From Chryseobacterium taiwanense (lineage in GTDB: Bacteria; Bacteroidota; Bacteroidia; Flavobacteriales; Weeksellaceae), in contig NZ_JWTA01000005.1 of NCBI RefSeq assembly GCF_000813825.1, forward strand, positions 62,001-126,000: a stretch of DNA of 64,000 nucleotides, written 5' to 3'. The notes below the pieces were generated by a model. That model was not told the origin of the DNA and did no database searches. It saw only the letters and a program-made list of their open reading frames with translations. How positions within the stretch are numbered: position 1 is the stretch's first letter; the number at the start of each line of letters is the position of its first letter. A program made the translations under genes and the position numbers. Of this stretch, positions 8,396 to 18,280 are shown piece after piece.

Positions 8396-8412
8396 TGAAA
8401 AATAGATCAGGA

Positions 8413-9222
8413 ATGAATTGGAAAAATTGTATTTGGGGCGGCGCACTGTCCGTGTTATTGTTTTCATGCGGAACAAGACAGGAGATAAACTATATGAAGG
8501 ATATTGAAAACCTGGCATTAGATAATTCAGTGAAAAACAGTAGAAGTACACTGCAGCCCGGAGATCAACTATTAATTACGGTTTCTGCTAAAGATATGGA
8601 TGTAGTGAAACCTTTTAATCAGACGTATTCATCAGCTACTACGATTACACAATATTCTACCCCAAGTTCTAATAATCTTCCTCAACAGGTTCCTGTTTCC
8701 GGGCCTACATATAACGTAGATACCGACGGGGATATTGTTTTCCCACAGATTGGAAAAGTAAATACAAAAAATGAGAATATAGAGACGTTCAGGCTGAAAC
8801 TGACAGATTTAATTCGTGAATATGTCAAAGATCCTGTAGTAGATGTAAAACTGATCAATTTCAGGGTTTCTGTATTAGGAGAGGTAACAAGACCGGGAAC
8901 TTATTTGGTTCCTGACGGAAACGCAACTTTGCTAAGTGCATTAGGACTTGCAGGAGATCTTACTTCTTATGGGGTAAGAACTAACGTATTAGTGGTTAGA
9001 AATGTTGATGGTCAGTTCACTAAAGAAAGAATTGATCTTACCAGTGCTCAGTTCATCAATTCTCCATATTATTATTTAAAACAAAACGATATTATTTATG
9101 TACAACCAAATGCTAATAGAGAAAAAGCAGCAAGAGTAGACCCAAATACAGGATTATATATTTCCGTGGCTTCGGTTATTGCTTCTTTGGCAATTGGTAT
9201 TTTGGCATTGACGAAAAATTAA
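8413..9222 (+). CDS. wza: Outer-membrane polysaccharide export lipoprotein, Wza family
   Basis: From the ATG at 8413 the protein is 269 aa and starts with a lipoprotein signal peptide ending at the lipobox LLFSC. An upstream in-frame GTG (8395) lies inside the -7 box of the promoter and is rejected. The body has a poly_export domain (LQPGDQLLITVSAKDMD and DIVFPQIGKV) and a SLBB domain (FRVSVLGEVTRPGTYLVPDG). A C-terminal hydrophobic segment (VASVIASLAIGILAL) resembles the Wza membrane-crossing helix. It should form the outer-membrane exit pore for capsule or O-polysaccharide and partner with the Wzc protein 24 bp downstream. Confidence 0.92.
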   Translation: MNWKNCIWGGALSVLLFSCGTRQEINYMKDIENLALDNSVKNSRSTLQPGDQLLITVSAKDMDVVKPFNQTYSSATTITQYSTPSSNNLPQQVPVSGPTYNVDTDGDIVFPQIGKVNTKNENIETFRLKLTDLIREYVKDPVVDVKLINFRVSVLGEVTRPGTYLVPDGNATLLSALGLAGDLTSYGVRTNVLVVRNVDGQFTKERIDLTSAQFINSPYYYLKQNDIIYVQPNANREKAARVDPNTGLYISVASVIASLAIGILALTKN

Positions 9223-9246
9223 ATTATTTACACCTAATCATTTATA

Positions 9247-11616
9247 GTGGATCAGAATTATTTGGATCAGAATCAGGAAGAGTCCTTAAACTTGAGGGAA
9301 ATGATTAAACCTTATCTACATCGTTGGTATTGGTTTATCATTGGAATTGTTATAACAATTATAGGGGCATGGTTTTTCTTAAGATATAGTATTCCTGTTT
9401 ACAATACAGAAGCTACACTGCTTATTAAAGAAGTAAAGAAATCTGCATCGGGACAACCGGAGTTATCTGTGATTTCCGAATTGGGCGGAATTGGCGGAAT
9501 GGGTACAAATTCAGTAGATAATGAAATCGAAATTTTCAAATCCAAAAAGTTGATGCTTTCGGTTGTGAGAGAGTTGGGGTTGGAAACCGGGATTTATGCC
9601 AAAGGAAAGGTAAAGGATACGGAGTTGTATCAAGAAATGGCACCATTCACGGTAAGAGTGATTGAAGAATTTCCTAAGGCTCAGTATCCAGCTAAGCAGG
9701 TCTTGGCATCAATACAGAACGGACGTATCGTATTAAAGTCTGAGTCTTTTAAACAGGATATACTGGCAGATTTCAATAAGGCAATAAGATTACCTTTCTG
9801 TATCGCAATTTTTCAGAAAAATCCTCGTTTTAGAAAGATTGCCAAAGACGAAGGAAAATATGCACTACAGTTCATGTCCGGGATGAATCGTACACGAGAT
9901 CTTTTATCTAAATTAAATGTAACATTAGTTCAGAAAGAAGCAACTGTATTGAAGATTTCAATGAACGATGTTGTACCGGAAAAAACAGAGATGATTTTGA
10001 ATCGTTTAGCGGTAAATTACAATCGTGAAGCAATTTTGGATAAAAGTTCGGAAGCTCAGAAAACAGCCTCATTTATTGAAGACAGAATTAAGTTGATCGG
10101 TAATGAATTGGGCAAAGTTGAAAATCAGAAAGAAGACTTTAAAGTTAGAAATAATATAGCAGATATTCAGACTGAAGCAGAATTATCATTGAAGAGTGTA
10201 ACTGCTACACGTGATGTGCAACTTGAAAATGAATCTCAGTTGGAATTAGTAAATAGCTTAATAAGCTATTTAAACAGACAAGGAAATTTTCAGGTATTAC
10301 CATTGAATGTAGGTTTGAAAGATTCAAATACTGCTTCGGATATTGCAACATATAATCAATTGGTTATTGAAAGAAATCGATTGCTGGAAAATTCAACTAC
10401 GGCAAACCCATTGGTACAGGATATTACCAAGCAAATCAACGGAATGCGTACCGCAATTGGGGCAAGTTTGCAAAAAAGCAGATCAGCATTGCAGATTACA
10501 GGTTCAAATATTCAGATGGAGCAGAACCGGCTATCCGGGATGATTTCTAAAATTCCGGTACAGGAAAAATTATTTAGAAGTATCGAGAGACAGCAGAATA
10601 TCAAAGAACAGCTGTATTTATTATTACTGCAGAAAAGAGAAGAAGCAGCTATTTCATTGGCAATTGCAGCACCCAAAGCTCGTATTGTAGATGATGCGTT
10701 GACAAATCCTACTCCGGTTTCTCCTAAAAAAATGATTATTTATTTGGGAGCTTTAATTATCGGTCTATTGATTCCATTTGGAATTATTTATTTAGTGGAG
10801 TTGTTCAACAATAAGGTACAGACTAAGCATGATTTGGAGAAATTACTGGAAGGAGCCTCAGTGATTGGGGAACTACCCTCATTGGAAAAAGGAGATCCGG
10901 AATTGGTACAGCTGAATGATTTATCACCTTTGGCAGAAGCATTCCGTATTTTGATTACTAACCTAAACTTCATGTTGCCTAAAAACAGAAAAGGGAATGT
11001 TATTTTTGTAACCTCTACAGTAAAAGGTGAGGGCAAAACTTTTACCTCGGTAAATTTAGCATTAACCTTAGCTACTCCTAGAAAAAAGGTAATCATTATA
11101 GGTTCTGATATTAGAAATCCACAATTACAAAGATATAATGAAAGTAGAAGGGGATTAACCGGGCTTTCAGAATTTATGTATGATGATCAGATGCAGGCTT
11201 CGGAAATTACTCATCAGACATCATTTAATCCGTATTGTGATGTAATTTATTCTGGTGCCATTACACCGAATCCGACAGAGTTGTTATCAAATGGGAGATA
11301 TCAGGAATTGGTAGAAAGTTTGAAGCCTCATTATGACTATATTATTTTAGATACGGCACCATTAATGTTGGTAACCGATTCCTTTTTGATTGCCGATGTG
11401 GCAGATGTGACTGTATATGTAACAAGATCCGGACATACCGAAAAAGAATTGATTAAATTTGCGAATCATCAGATTAAAGATAAAAAGATTCATAATGTAG
11501 GATTTGTTCTCAATGATGTATCAAAAAGAAATAGTGGGTATGGGTATGGCTATAAATATGGATACGGCTATAATGCAGATATTAAAAAATCTTGGTGGAA
11601 AAGATTGATGAACTAA
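9247..11616 (+). CDS. wzc: Wzc-type tyrosine autokinase and chain-length regulator
   Basis: This 789-aa inner-membrane protein begins with GTG. It has a Wzz domain between two membrane helices (about 28-48 and 498-518), a periplasmic coiled-coil GNVR region, and a cytoplasmic BY-kinase domain. Walker A reads [10 protein letters not shown], the A' motif [11 protein letters not shown], and Walker B YIILDTAP. The C-terminal tail is a tyrosine cluster, [16 protein letters not shown], the autophosphorylation site that controls polymer export in this family. No Wzb or PHP-type phosphatase gene follows, as would be usual. A frameshifted internal ORF at 10343 is a shadow. Confidence 0.95.
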   Translation: MDQNYLDQNQEESLNLREMIKPYLHRWYWFIIGIVITIIGAWFFLRYSIPVYNTEATLLIKEVKKSASGQPELSVISELGGIGGMGTNSVDNEIEIFKSKKLMLSVVRELGLETGIYAKGKVKDTELYQEMAPFTVRVIEEFPKAQYPAKQVLASIQNGRIVLKSESFKQDILADFNKAIRLPFCIAIFQKNPRFRKIAKDEGKYALQFMSGMNRTRDLLSKLNVTLVQKEATVLKISMNDVVPEKTEMILNRLAVNYNREAILDKSSEAQKTASFIEDRIKLIGNELGKVENQKEDFKVRNNIADIQTEAELSLKSVTATRDVQLENESQLELVNSLISYLNRQGNFQVLPLNVGLKDSNTASDIATYNQLVIERNRLLENSTTANPLVQDITKQINGMRTAIGASLQKSRSALQITGSNIQMEQNRLSGMISKIPVQEKLFRSIERQQNIKEQLYLLLLQKREEAAISLAIAAPKARIVDDALTNPTPVSPKKMIIYLGALIIGLLIPFGIIYLVELFNNKVQTKHDLEKLLEGASVIGELPSLEKGDPELVQLNDLSPLAEAFRILITNLNFMLPKNRKGNVIFVTSTVKGEGKTFTSVNLALTLATPRKKVIIIGSDIRNPQLQRYNESRRGLTGLSEFMYDDQMQASEITHQTSFNPYCDVIYSGAITPNPTELLSNGRYQELVESLKPHYDYIILDTAPLMLVTDSFLIADVADVTVYVTRSGHTEKELIKFANHQIKDKKIHNVGFVLNDVSKRNSGYGYGYKYGYGYNADIKKSWWKRLMN

Positions 11617-11620
11617 TAGC

Positions 11621-11661
11621 CGTCATTTCGAGCAGATTTGAAGTGTCGCTCGAAAAATCTG
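11621..11661. repeat. REP-like palindromic element after wzc
   Basis: TTTCGAGC (11626-11633) pairs perfectly with GCTCGAAA (11648-11655) around a 14-base loop. CAGATTT and AAATCTG offer an alternative fold. The GTCATTTCGAGC...AAATCTG layout resembles dispersed intergenic repeats I associate with Flavobacteria genomes. There is no T tract, so it is listed as a repeat rather than a terminator. Confidence 0.5.
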
Positions 11662-11711
11662 AAAAAAAGAGGTGAATATATAAAAAAAAGGAATATCGAT
11701 ATCTAATTGTC

Positions 11712-11746
11712 TGGTATTTGGTATTTGGTATTTGGTATTTGGCATT
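11712..11746. repeat. 7-bp tandem repeat, five units
   Basis: Four exact copies of TGGTATT are followed by one variant TGGCATT, ending 11 bases before the ATG of the UDP-sugar dehydrogenase gene. Each unit contributes part of a TTTGG motif. Such short repeats can change copy number by slippage, and here would alter the spacing between upstream signals and the start codon. Spurious minus-strand ORFs arise from it. Confidence 0.85.
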
Positions 11747-11757
11747 TGTAAAAGTAA

Positions 11758-13128
11758 ATGGATAAAAAAAACAAAATAGCAGTAATTGGTTTAGGGTATG
11801 TTGGTTTACCTTTAGCAAGGCTATTGGCGACAAAATATCCGGTGGTAGGTTTTGATATTAACCGGGACAGAGTTGCCGAACTCAACAAAGGACATGACAA
11901 TACATTGGAATTGGAGGACAGTACCCTTCAGTTTGTTTTAGTGAAAGAAAACCCTTTCTTACTTAGTGATGGTTCTGTTGTTCCGAATGTTAATGAAGAA
12001 TTTAAAACCGAATCTAAGCAAGGTTTGTATTGTTCAACAAGCTTAGATGATATCAAACAAGCCAACATATACATCATCACAGTTCCTACCCCGGTTGATA
12101 AACATAACCGTCCCGATCTTACCCCCTTATATAAGGCATCGGAGACAGTAGGAAAAGTACTGAAAAAAGGAGATATTGTAATCTATGAATCTACGGTATA
12201 TCCTGGTGTAACAGAGGAAGAATGTGTTCCCGTACTGGAAAGTGTTTCCGGATTGAAATTCAATATAGATTTTTTTGCAGGTTATTCTCCGGAGAGAATT
12301 AATCCGGGAGATAAACAACATACCGTAGACCAAATCTTAAAAGTAACCTCAGGTTCAACTCCTGAAATTGGAAAAATAGTCGATCAATTATATAAATCGG
12401 TAATAACTGCAGGAACTCATTTGGCACCCACTATCAAAGTAGCGGAAGCCTCAAAAGTAATTGAGAACTCCCAACGTGATGTTAATATTGCTTTTATGAA
12501 TGAGTTGGCAAAGATTTTCTCATTGATGGATATCGATACACATGATGTATTGGAAGCTGCAGGAACCAAATGGAATTTTCTGAATTTTAAACCGGGATTG
12601 GTTGGCGGACACTGCATTGGAGTAGATCCCTTTTATCTCGCCCAAAAAGCTCAGGAGATAGGATATTATTCGGAATTAATATTAAGTGCAAGAAGACTTA
12701 ATGATTCAATGGGGGCTTTTGTCGCTTCTCAAGTCATTAAATTAATGATTCAGAAAAATATTCCCATTAAAGGAGCCAAAGTACTGAACTTAGGAATCAC
12801 GTTTAAAGAAAATTGCCCAGATATCAGAAACTCAAAGGCGATAGACGTAATTACCAATCTGGAAGAATATGGGGTAGAGGTAATAACGTATGATCCTTGG
12901 GCAAATGCAGAAGAGGTAATGGATGAATATGGTATAGTTTGTCTATCCGAACTTTCGCCAAGCCATTCTCATCCTAATGAAGAATCTCAAAAGTTTGATG
13001 TTATTATACTTACCGTGGCACATCAGGAGTTTCTAAGTCTTGATCTTAACTCTTATTTGAAAGAGAAAAATGTGGTGTATGATGTGAAAGGAGTATTCTT
13101 AAAAGAAATGATAGACAAGAGATTATAA
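11758..13128 (+). CDS. UDP-N-acetylhexosamine 6-dehydrogenase (WbpA/TviB/WecC-like)
   Basis: This 456-aa NAD-dependent enzyme oxidises a UDP-N-acetylhexosamine to the uronic acid. The N-terminal Rossmann motif is GLGYVGLPLA. The catalytic cysteine is Cys286 in GGHCIGVDP, and the central segment VPTPVDKHNRPDL is typical of the TviB/WbpA branch rather than UDP-glucose dehydrogenase. The product is most likely UDP-GlcNAcA or UDP-GalNAcA; substrate cannot be fixed from sequence. It stands apart from wzc by 141 bp carrying a REP-like hairpin and a heptamer repeat, and is followed 40 bp later by legB. Confidence 0.88.
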   Translation: MDKKNKIAVIGLGYVGLPLARLLATKYPVVGFDINRDRVAELNKGHDNTLELEDSTLQFVLVKENPFLLSDGSVVPNVNEEFKTESKQGLYCSTSLDDIKQANIYIITVPTPVDKHNRPDLTPLYKASETVGKVLKKGDIVIYESTVYPGVTEEECVPVLESVSGLKFNIDFFAGYSPERINPGDKQHTVDQILKVTSGSTPEIGKIVDQLYKSVITAGTHLAPTIKVAEASKVIENSQRDVNIAFMNELAKIFSLMDIDTHDVLEAAGTKWNFLNFKPGLVGGHCIGVDPFYLAQKAQEIGYYSELILSARRLNDSMGAFVASQVIKLMIQKNIPIKGAKVLNLGITFKENCPDIRNSKAIDVITNLEEYGVEVITYDPWANAEEVMDEYGIVCLSELSPSHSHPNEESQKFDVIILTVAHQEFLSLDLNSYLKEKNVVYDVKGVFLKEMIDKRL

Positions 13129-13168
13129 AAAATTAAACCAATTAATAAAATTTTAGTTATTAAAAAGT

Positions 13169-14356
13169 ATGAATATTTTAAGTTTAATAGGACGAACAAG
13201 TGAATTGTTTTCTAATGATATTAAAAATCATGAGAAAGAATTATTTCATATAGTCTCAAACTCAAAATTTTTAGTAATTGGAGGAGCGGGCTCCATAGGA
13301 TCGGCCACAACAAAAGAAATTTTTAAACGAAACCCAAGAAAGCTTCACGTTGTTGATATTAGTGAAAACAATATGGTGGAGTTGGTTCGTGATATTCGCA
13401 GTTCTTTCGGTTATATTGATGGTGATTTTCAAACCTTTGCTCTAGATATTGGTTCTGTTGAATATGATGCTTTTTGGAAAGCAGACGGAGATTATGATTA
13501 TGTACTAAATTTGTCTGCACTGAAACACGTAAGAAGTGAAAAAGACGCATATACTCTTATGAGAATGATTGATGTAAATGTTTTTAATACAGATAAAACA
13601 CTGCAACAATCTATTGATAAAGGAGTAAAAAAATATTTTTGTGTTTCTACGGATAAAGCTGCCAATCCGGTTAATATGATGGGTGCGTCGAAACGTATTA
13701 TGGAAATGTTTTTAATGAGAAAAAGCAAAGAAATCACAATTTCTACAGCGCGTTTTGCAAATGTGGCCTTTTCAGATGGATCCTTATTACATGGATTTAA
13801 TAAAAGAATCGAAAAAAAACAGCCAATTGTGGCTCCCAATGATATAAAGCGTTATTTCGTCATTCCGAAAGAGTCAGGAGAACTTTGTTTAATGTCTTGT
13901 ATTTTTGGAGAAAACAGAGATATTTTTTTTCCGAAATTAAGCGAAAATTTGCACCTGATTACTTTCGCAGAAATCGCAGTAAAATATCTTGCAGAAATCG
14001 GGTACGAACCTTATTTATGTAAAGATGAAGACGAAGCAAGAACTTTAATCGAAACTTTACCACAAGAAGGGAAATGGCCTTGTTTATTTACATCAAGTGA
14101 TACTACCGGCGAAAAAGATTTCGAAGAGTTCTTTACCGATAAAGAAACTTTGGATATGGATCGTTTCGAAAATTTAGGAGTAATTAAAAACGAACTAAAT
14201 ATCGAAGAAGAAAAACTTAATTTATTTGAAGCTAAAATCAATGAATTAAAAGCAGCCTGTGAATGGAATAAGGAAGAAATTGTAGATTTATTCTTTACGA
14301 TGATTCCTGATTTCGGACATAAGGAGACGGGTAAATATTTAGATTCTAAAATGTAA
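13169..14356 (+). CDS. legB: LegB-like nucleotide-GlcNAc 4,6-dehydratase
   Basis: This 395-aa soluble SDR dehydratase is the first enzyme of the legionaminic-acid route. IGGAGSIGSATTKEI is the cofactor loop and VSTDKAANPVNMMGASKR the Ser-Met-Lys active site, as in PglF, but there are no membrane helices and there is a C-terminal helical extension of about 120 residues. That architecture and the immediate legC, neuB, neuC and ptmE neighbours match Campylobacter LegB, which prefers GDP-GlcNAc. UDP versus GDP specificity is inferred from the nearby PtmE-like gene. The stop codon abuts the next start. Confidence 0.85.
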   Translation: MNILSLIGRTSELFSNDIKNHEKELFHIVSNSKFLVIGGAGSIGSATTKEIFKRNPRKLHVVDISENNMVELVRDIRSSFGYIDGDFQTFALDIGSVEYDAFWKADGDYDYVLNLSALKHVRSEKDAYTLMRMIDVNVFNTDKTLQQSIDKGVKKYFCVSTDKAANPVNMMGASKRIMEMFLMRKSKEITISTARFANVAFSDGSLLHGFNKRIEKKQPIVAPNDIKRYFVIPKESGELCLMSCIFGENRDIFFPKLSENLHLITFAEIAVKYLAEIGYEPYLCKDEDEARTLIETLPQEGKWPCLFTSSDTTGEKDFEEFFTDKETLDMDRFENLGVIKNELNIEEEKLNLFEAKINELKAACEWNKEEIVDLFFTMIPDFGHKETGKYLDSKM

Positions 14357-15502
14357 ATGATGGAAAATATTCAAAACATGGTCTCTTTTGTAAGAGAACA
14401 TTTTAATTCAGATAAATTTATTCCTCTTCACGAACCCAGGTTTAGGGGTAATGAAAAAAAATACCTTGAACAAACTATAGATTCTACATTTGTGTCTTCC
14501 GTAGGAGCTTTTGTGGATCAGTTTGAAAATATGATGCAGGATATCACAGGTGCATCAAAATCTATTGCAGTAGTGAATGGTTCAGCATCATTACAGGTTG
14601 CTTTGAGATTGGCAGGGGTAAAAAAAGACGAAGAAGTCATAACACAGGCACTAACTTTTATAGCAACGGCTAATGCAATCACCTATAATAATGCAATTCC
14701 CGTTTTTATTGATGTAGATCTTGATACAATGGGACTTTCTCCTAAAGCACTCGAAGATTTTTTAGAAGAATTTGGAGAACTTCGTGAAGATGGTTGTTAT
14801 AACAAATCTACCGATCGAAGAATTGCGGCATGTATGCCCATGCATACTTTCGGTTTTCCGGTTCATTTAGATGAATTAATGATGGTTTGCAATAAATGGC
14901 AAATACCTCTGGTAGAAGATGCGGCAGAATCTTTAGGAAGTTTTTACAAAGGAAAACATACAGGAACCATCGGTTTAATCAGTGGTTTTTCATTTAATGG
15001 AAATAAAGTGGTAACGAGTGGCGGCGGCGGTGCCATTGTTACAAATAATATTGAATTAGGGACTCAGGCAAAATACTTAACCACGACTGCAAAACGGCCA
15101 CACCCTTATGAATTTTTCCATGATGAATTGGGGTATAATTTCAGAATGCCCAATTTGAATGCAGCTTTGGCTTGCGCACAATTGGAATCTCTAAATGATT
15201 TTCTTGAAGATAAAAGAATCTTAGCAAATAAGTACGCTGAGTTTTTTAACAAATCAGGAATTAAATTCAGACAAGAAACAGCTAATACAAAAGCCAATTA
15301 TTGGCTGATGTGTGTTGAGCTGAATAATAAATCCGAAAGAGAGGAGTTTTTAAAAAATACAAATGATCAAGGGGTAATGACACGCCCGATTTGGAATTTA
15401 ATGTATCGTTTGCCGATGTATGCACATTGCCAGCGTGATGCACAAAGAAATGCTGAATTTTTAGAAGAAAGAATTGTAAATATTCCAAGTAGTGCCAGAT
15501 AA
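14357..15502 (+). CDS. legC: LegC-family PLP aminotransferase
   Basis: This 381-aa DegT/DnrJ/EryC1-type aminotransferase should add a 4-amino group to the 4-keto sugar made by LegB, using glutamate. The PLP lysine is in FSFNGNKVVTSGGGG, preceded by the conserved EDAAESLGS. The start ATG follows legB without a gap and the end overlaps the acetyltransferase start by 11 bases, indicating translational coupling. The N-terminal region before the aminotransferase core, about 20 residues longer than in PglE, is typical of LegC. Confidence 0.9.
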   Translation: MMENIQNMVSFVREHFNSDKFIPLHEPRFRGNEKKYLEQTIDSTFVSSVGAFVDQFENMMQDITGASKSIAVVNGSASLQVALRLAGVKKDEEVITQALTFIATANAITYNNAIPVFIDVDLDTMGLSPKALEDFLEEFGELREDGCYNKSTDRRIAACMPMHTFGFPVHLDELMMVCNKWQIPLVEDAAESLGSFYKGKHTGTIGLISGFSFNGNKVVTSGGGGAIVTNNIELGTQAKYLTTTAKRPHPYEFFHDELGYNFRMPNLNAALACAQLESLNDFLEDKRILANKYAEFFNKSGIKFRQETANTKANYWLMCVELNNKSEREEFLKNTNDQGVMTRPIWNLMYRLPMYAHCQRDAQRNAEFLEERIVNIPSSAR

Positions 15503-16118
15503 AAAAAACATAGTAATAATAGGATATTCAGGACATTCTTTTGTTGTTTTAGATGCAGCAAAAGAAATGAATATGAATGTAAAATATTACTGTGAAAAAA
15601 AACGGGCTTCTTTCAATCCTTTTGAGATTGATTATTTAGGAAATGAAGGAAGTGATTCTTTTGATTGGAACTGTGCCGATGAATTTATCTTGGGAATAGG
15701 AGATAACAAAATACGCCAGAAAGTGGCAAATTTAATTTTATCAAAAAAAAAGATAGTATTAAATGTTGTTCATCCGTCGTCAATAATAAGTAATTATGCG
15801 ATATTTGGAGTTGGAAATTTCATAGCTGCAAATGTTACGATTAATGCTTTTGCAAAAATTTTAGACAATTGTATTTTAAATACCGGATGTATAGTAGAAC
15901 ACGAATGTGTCATTGAAAGTGGAGTACACATTGCACCGGGAGCTGTTTTGGCAGGAAATGTACATGTTGGCGAAAATTCTTTTATTGGAGCCAATTCTGT
16001 TGTAAAACAAGGTGTTAAAATTGGGGATGCAGTGACTGTTGGAGCGGGAAGTGTAGTCATTAAGGATATTCCTGACAATGAAATTTGGGCAGGAAATCCT
16101 GCAAAAAAACTTAAATAG
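15492..16118 (+). CDS. NeuD/PglD-family sugar O/N-acetyltransferase
   Basis: This 208-aa protein starts at a GTG inside the end of legC. It has the PglD-type N-terminal domain (IIGYSGHSFVVLDAAKEM) and a C-terminal left-handed beta-helix of hexapeptide repeats (GAVLAGNVHVGENSFIGANS). The likely acceptor-activating histidine is in VEHECVIE. In this position it should acetylate the 4-amino sugar (LegH role); as the only PglD-like protein in the window it may also serve the PglF/PglE pathway. Acceptor specificity is inference. Confidence 0.85.
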   Translation: MPDKKNIVIIGYSGHSFVVLDAAKEMNMNVKYYCEKKRASFNPFEIDYLGNEGSDSFDWNCADEFILGIGDNKIRQKVANLILSKKKIVLNVVHPSSIISNYAIFGVGNFIAANVTINAFAKILDNCILNTGCIVEHECVIESGVHIAPGAVLAGNVHVGENSFIGANSVVKQGVKIGDAVTVGAGSVVIKDIPDNEIWAGNPAKKLK

Positions 16119-17129
16119 ATGAATAAAGTTTTAATTATCGCCGAAGCCGGTGTTAATCATAATGGAGATTTAGATAATGCTTTTAAACTGATTGATGCGG
16201 CAGTAGATTCCGGTGTTGATTATGTGAAATTTCAGACTTTTAAATCTGAAAGTTTAGTTTCCAAATCTGCCAAAAAAGCAGATTATCAAATTCAAAATAC
16301 AGGAAATTCGACAGATTCGCAATATGAAATGTTGAAGAAATTGGAACTCTCTCACGAAAGCCATAAATTATTAATTGATTACTGTCAACAGAAGAATATA
16401 CAATTCTTTTCAACTGCTTTTGATTTAGATTCTTTAGAATATTTAAAAGAGATTGGTTTAGATTTAGTTAAAATCCCTTCGGGAGAAATTACCAATCTGC
16501 CTTATTTAAGAAAAGCAGCTCAACTTTTTAAAAAAGTGATTCTTTCTACGGGAATGTGCACGATGGAAGATATCGAAGCTGCTATCAATGTTTTCTTATC
16601 AGAGAAAATATCAAAAGATGATATTACTATTCTTCACTGTAACACAGAATACCCAACTCCGATGAATGATGTGAATTTAAAAGCAATGCTTTCCATTCAG
16701 CACAAATTTGGTACAGAAGTCGGGTATTCAGACCATACTTTGGGAATGGAAGTTCCGATTGCAGCAGTTGCTTTAGGTGCTTCAGTAATTGAAAAGCATT
16801 TTACTTTAGATAATTCAATGGAAGGTCCGGATCATGCTGCATCTTTGGAACCTCTTCAATTGAAAGAAATGGTAAAAGCTATTCGCAATATAGAACAAGC
16901 TATTTCTGGAGATGGTCTTAAAAAACCGAGTGCTTCGGAAATAAAAAATATAGAAATAGCACGTAAAAGTATTGTAGCTTCTAAGTCAATTTCAAAAGGA
17001 GAAATTTTTACGGAAAAAAATTTAACGATTAAAAGACCCGGAACAGGAATTTCGCCGATGAAATGGGATCAAGTAATTGGAAAAGTGGCATTAAAAGATT
17101 ATTTAACAGACGATTTAATTGAAATATGA
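16119..17129 (+). CDS. neuB: Nonulosonic acid synthase, NeuB/LegI family
   Basis: This 336-aa enzyme condenses phosphoenolpyruvate with a six-carbon amino sugar to give a nine-carbon acid. EAGVNHNGDLDNA begins the TIM barrel, and IPSGEITNLP, STGMCTMEDI, GYSDHT and EKHFTLD are the expected substrate and metal motifs. The C-terminal SAF/antifreeze-like domain starts near residue 280 (ARKSIVASKSISKGE). Flanking legB and legC favour 2,4-diacetamido-2,4,6-trideoxymannose and a legionaminic product over sialic acid. It follows the acetyltransferase gene with no spacing and overlaps neuC by 4 bases. Confidence 0.93.
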   Translation: MNKVLIIAEAGVNHNGDLDNAFKLIDAAVDSGVDYVKFQTFKSESLVSKSAKKADYQIQNTGNSTDSQYEMLKKLELSHESHKLLIDYCQQKNIQFFSTAFDLDSLEYLKEIGLDLVKIPSGEITNLPYLRKAAQLFKKVILSTGMCTMEDIEAAINVFLSEKISKDDITILHCNTEYPTPMNDVNLKAMLSIQHKFGTEVGYSDHTLGMEVPIAAVALGASVIEKHFTLDNSMEGPDHAASLEPLQLKEMVKAIRNIEQAISGDGLKKPSASEIKNIEIARKSIVASKSISKGEIFTEKNLTIKRPGTGISPMKWDQVIGKVALKDYLTDDLIEI

Positions 17130-18280
17130 AAAAAGTTTGTGTAATAACAGCTACGCGTGCAGAATATGGTTTACTGAAACCATTAATGAAGCTTATCAAA
17201 GATTCAGACCAACTGCAGTTACAAATTATTGTAACAGGTGCACATTTATCACCGGAATTCGGATTGACTTATAAAAATATAGAAAATGACGGTTTTGTAA
17301 TCGATGAAAAGGTAGAAATACTTTTGTCATCCGATACATCCGCAAGTATTGTGAAAACGATGGGAATGGCAATGATGGGGATGGCAGATGCCTTACCAAG
17401 GCTTAAACCCGATTTAATTGTTATTTTAGGAGACCGATACGAAATGCTCTCTATTGCTTCTGCTGTTACAATTTTCAAAATCCCTATAGCGCATTTGCAT
17501 GGGGGAGAAATAACAGAAGGAGCGTATGATGACGCAATCAGGCATTCTATTACCAAAATGAGCCATCTTCATTTTACATCAACTGATGAATATAGAAATA
17601 GAGTTATCCAAATGGGTGAAAACCCTCAAAATGTTTTTAATGTAGGAGCGATAGGTTTAGATAATATCCGTGATTTGAAATTACTTTCAAAAGAAGAATT
17701 AGAAGCAGATTTAGATATTAAATTTAAAAAATATAATTACCAGATCACTTTTCATCCTGAAACTTTAGGTAGTTTATCTTCAGCAGAGCAGTTTCAAAAT
17801 TTATTGAATGTTATTGAAAAAGAGGAAGATAGTTTTTTTATTTTTACTAAAGCTAATGCAGATACGGATGGACGGATTATTAATCAAATGATTGATGATT
17901 TTGTTAAAAAACACCCAAATATAGCAAAAGCTTTTAGTTCATTAGGAACCTTAAGATTTTTATCTGTTGTGAAAATTTGCGATGCAATTGTTGGCAATAG
18001 TTCCAGCGGTATTTTGGAAGCACCTTCGTTACATACAGCAACTATTAATATCGGTAACAGACAAAAAGGAAGAGCACAGGCGTCTAGTATCATTAATGTA
18101 AATAACTCTGAAGAAGGTATATCATCAGGATTCGAATTGGCCAGAAAATTAATCACAGAAAATCAATTTTCTGAGGTGAAAAATCCATACGATAATGGTG
18201 GAGCTGCTCAGGAAATTTTAAATAAAATTCTTGAATTCAAAACCATTAAAACTAATAAATCTTTTTATAATTTATCATGA
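17126..18280 (+). CDS. neuC: Hydrolysing nucleotide-sugar 2-epimerase, NeuC/LegG
   Basis: This 384-aa GT-B-fold enzyme releases the 2-epimerised amino sugar from its nucleotide carrier, supplying the NeuB substrate. ATRAEYGLLKPL is the N-terminal signature. HLHGGEITEGAYDDAIRHS and VGNSSSGILEAPS are the nucleotide-binding and hydrolysing-class motifs that separate NeuC/LegG from WecB. ATGA overlaps on both sides tie it to neuB and the ptmE-like gene. Confidence 0.93.
   Translation: MKKVCVITATRAEYGLLKPLMKLIKDSDQLQLQIIVTGAHLSPEFGLTYKNIENDGFVIDEKVEILLSSDTSASIVKTMGMAMMGMADALPRLKPDLIVILGDRYEMLSIASAVTIFKIPIAHLHGGEITEGAYDDAIRHSITKMSHLHFTSTDEYRNRVIQMGENPQNVFNVGAIGLDNIRDLKLLSKEELEADLDIKFKKYNYQITFHPETLGSLSSAEQFQNLLNVIEKEEDSFFIFTKANADTDGRIINQMIDDFVKKHPNIAKAFSSLGTLRFLSVVKICDAIVGNSSSGILEAPSLHTATINIGNRQKGRAQASSIINVNNSEEGISSGFELARKLITENQFSEVKNPYDNGGAAQEILNKILEFKTIKTNKSFYNLS

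Noticed and set aside
8395..8412. Wza start at GTG 8395
   Set aside because: The G is the last base of a consensus -7 promoter box, upstream of any transcript from it; ATG 8413 gives a standard lipoprotein signal.
11712..11746. Possible CRISPR array
   Set aside because: Units are 7 bp with no spacers; it is a simple tandem repeat. No cas genes are in the window.
11582..11900. Two overlapping minus-strand ORFs across the heptamer repeat
   Set aside because: They translate the 7-bp repeat into a repetitive PNTKYQI pattern, overlap the start of a firm gene on the other strand and have no protein-like features.
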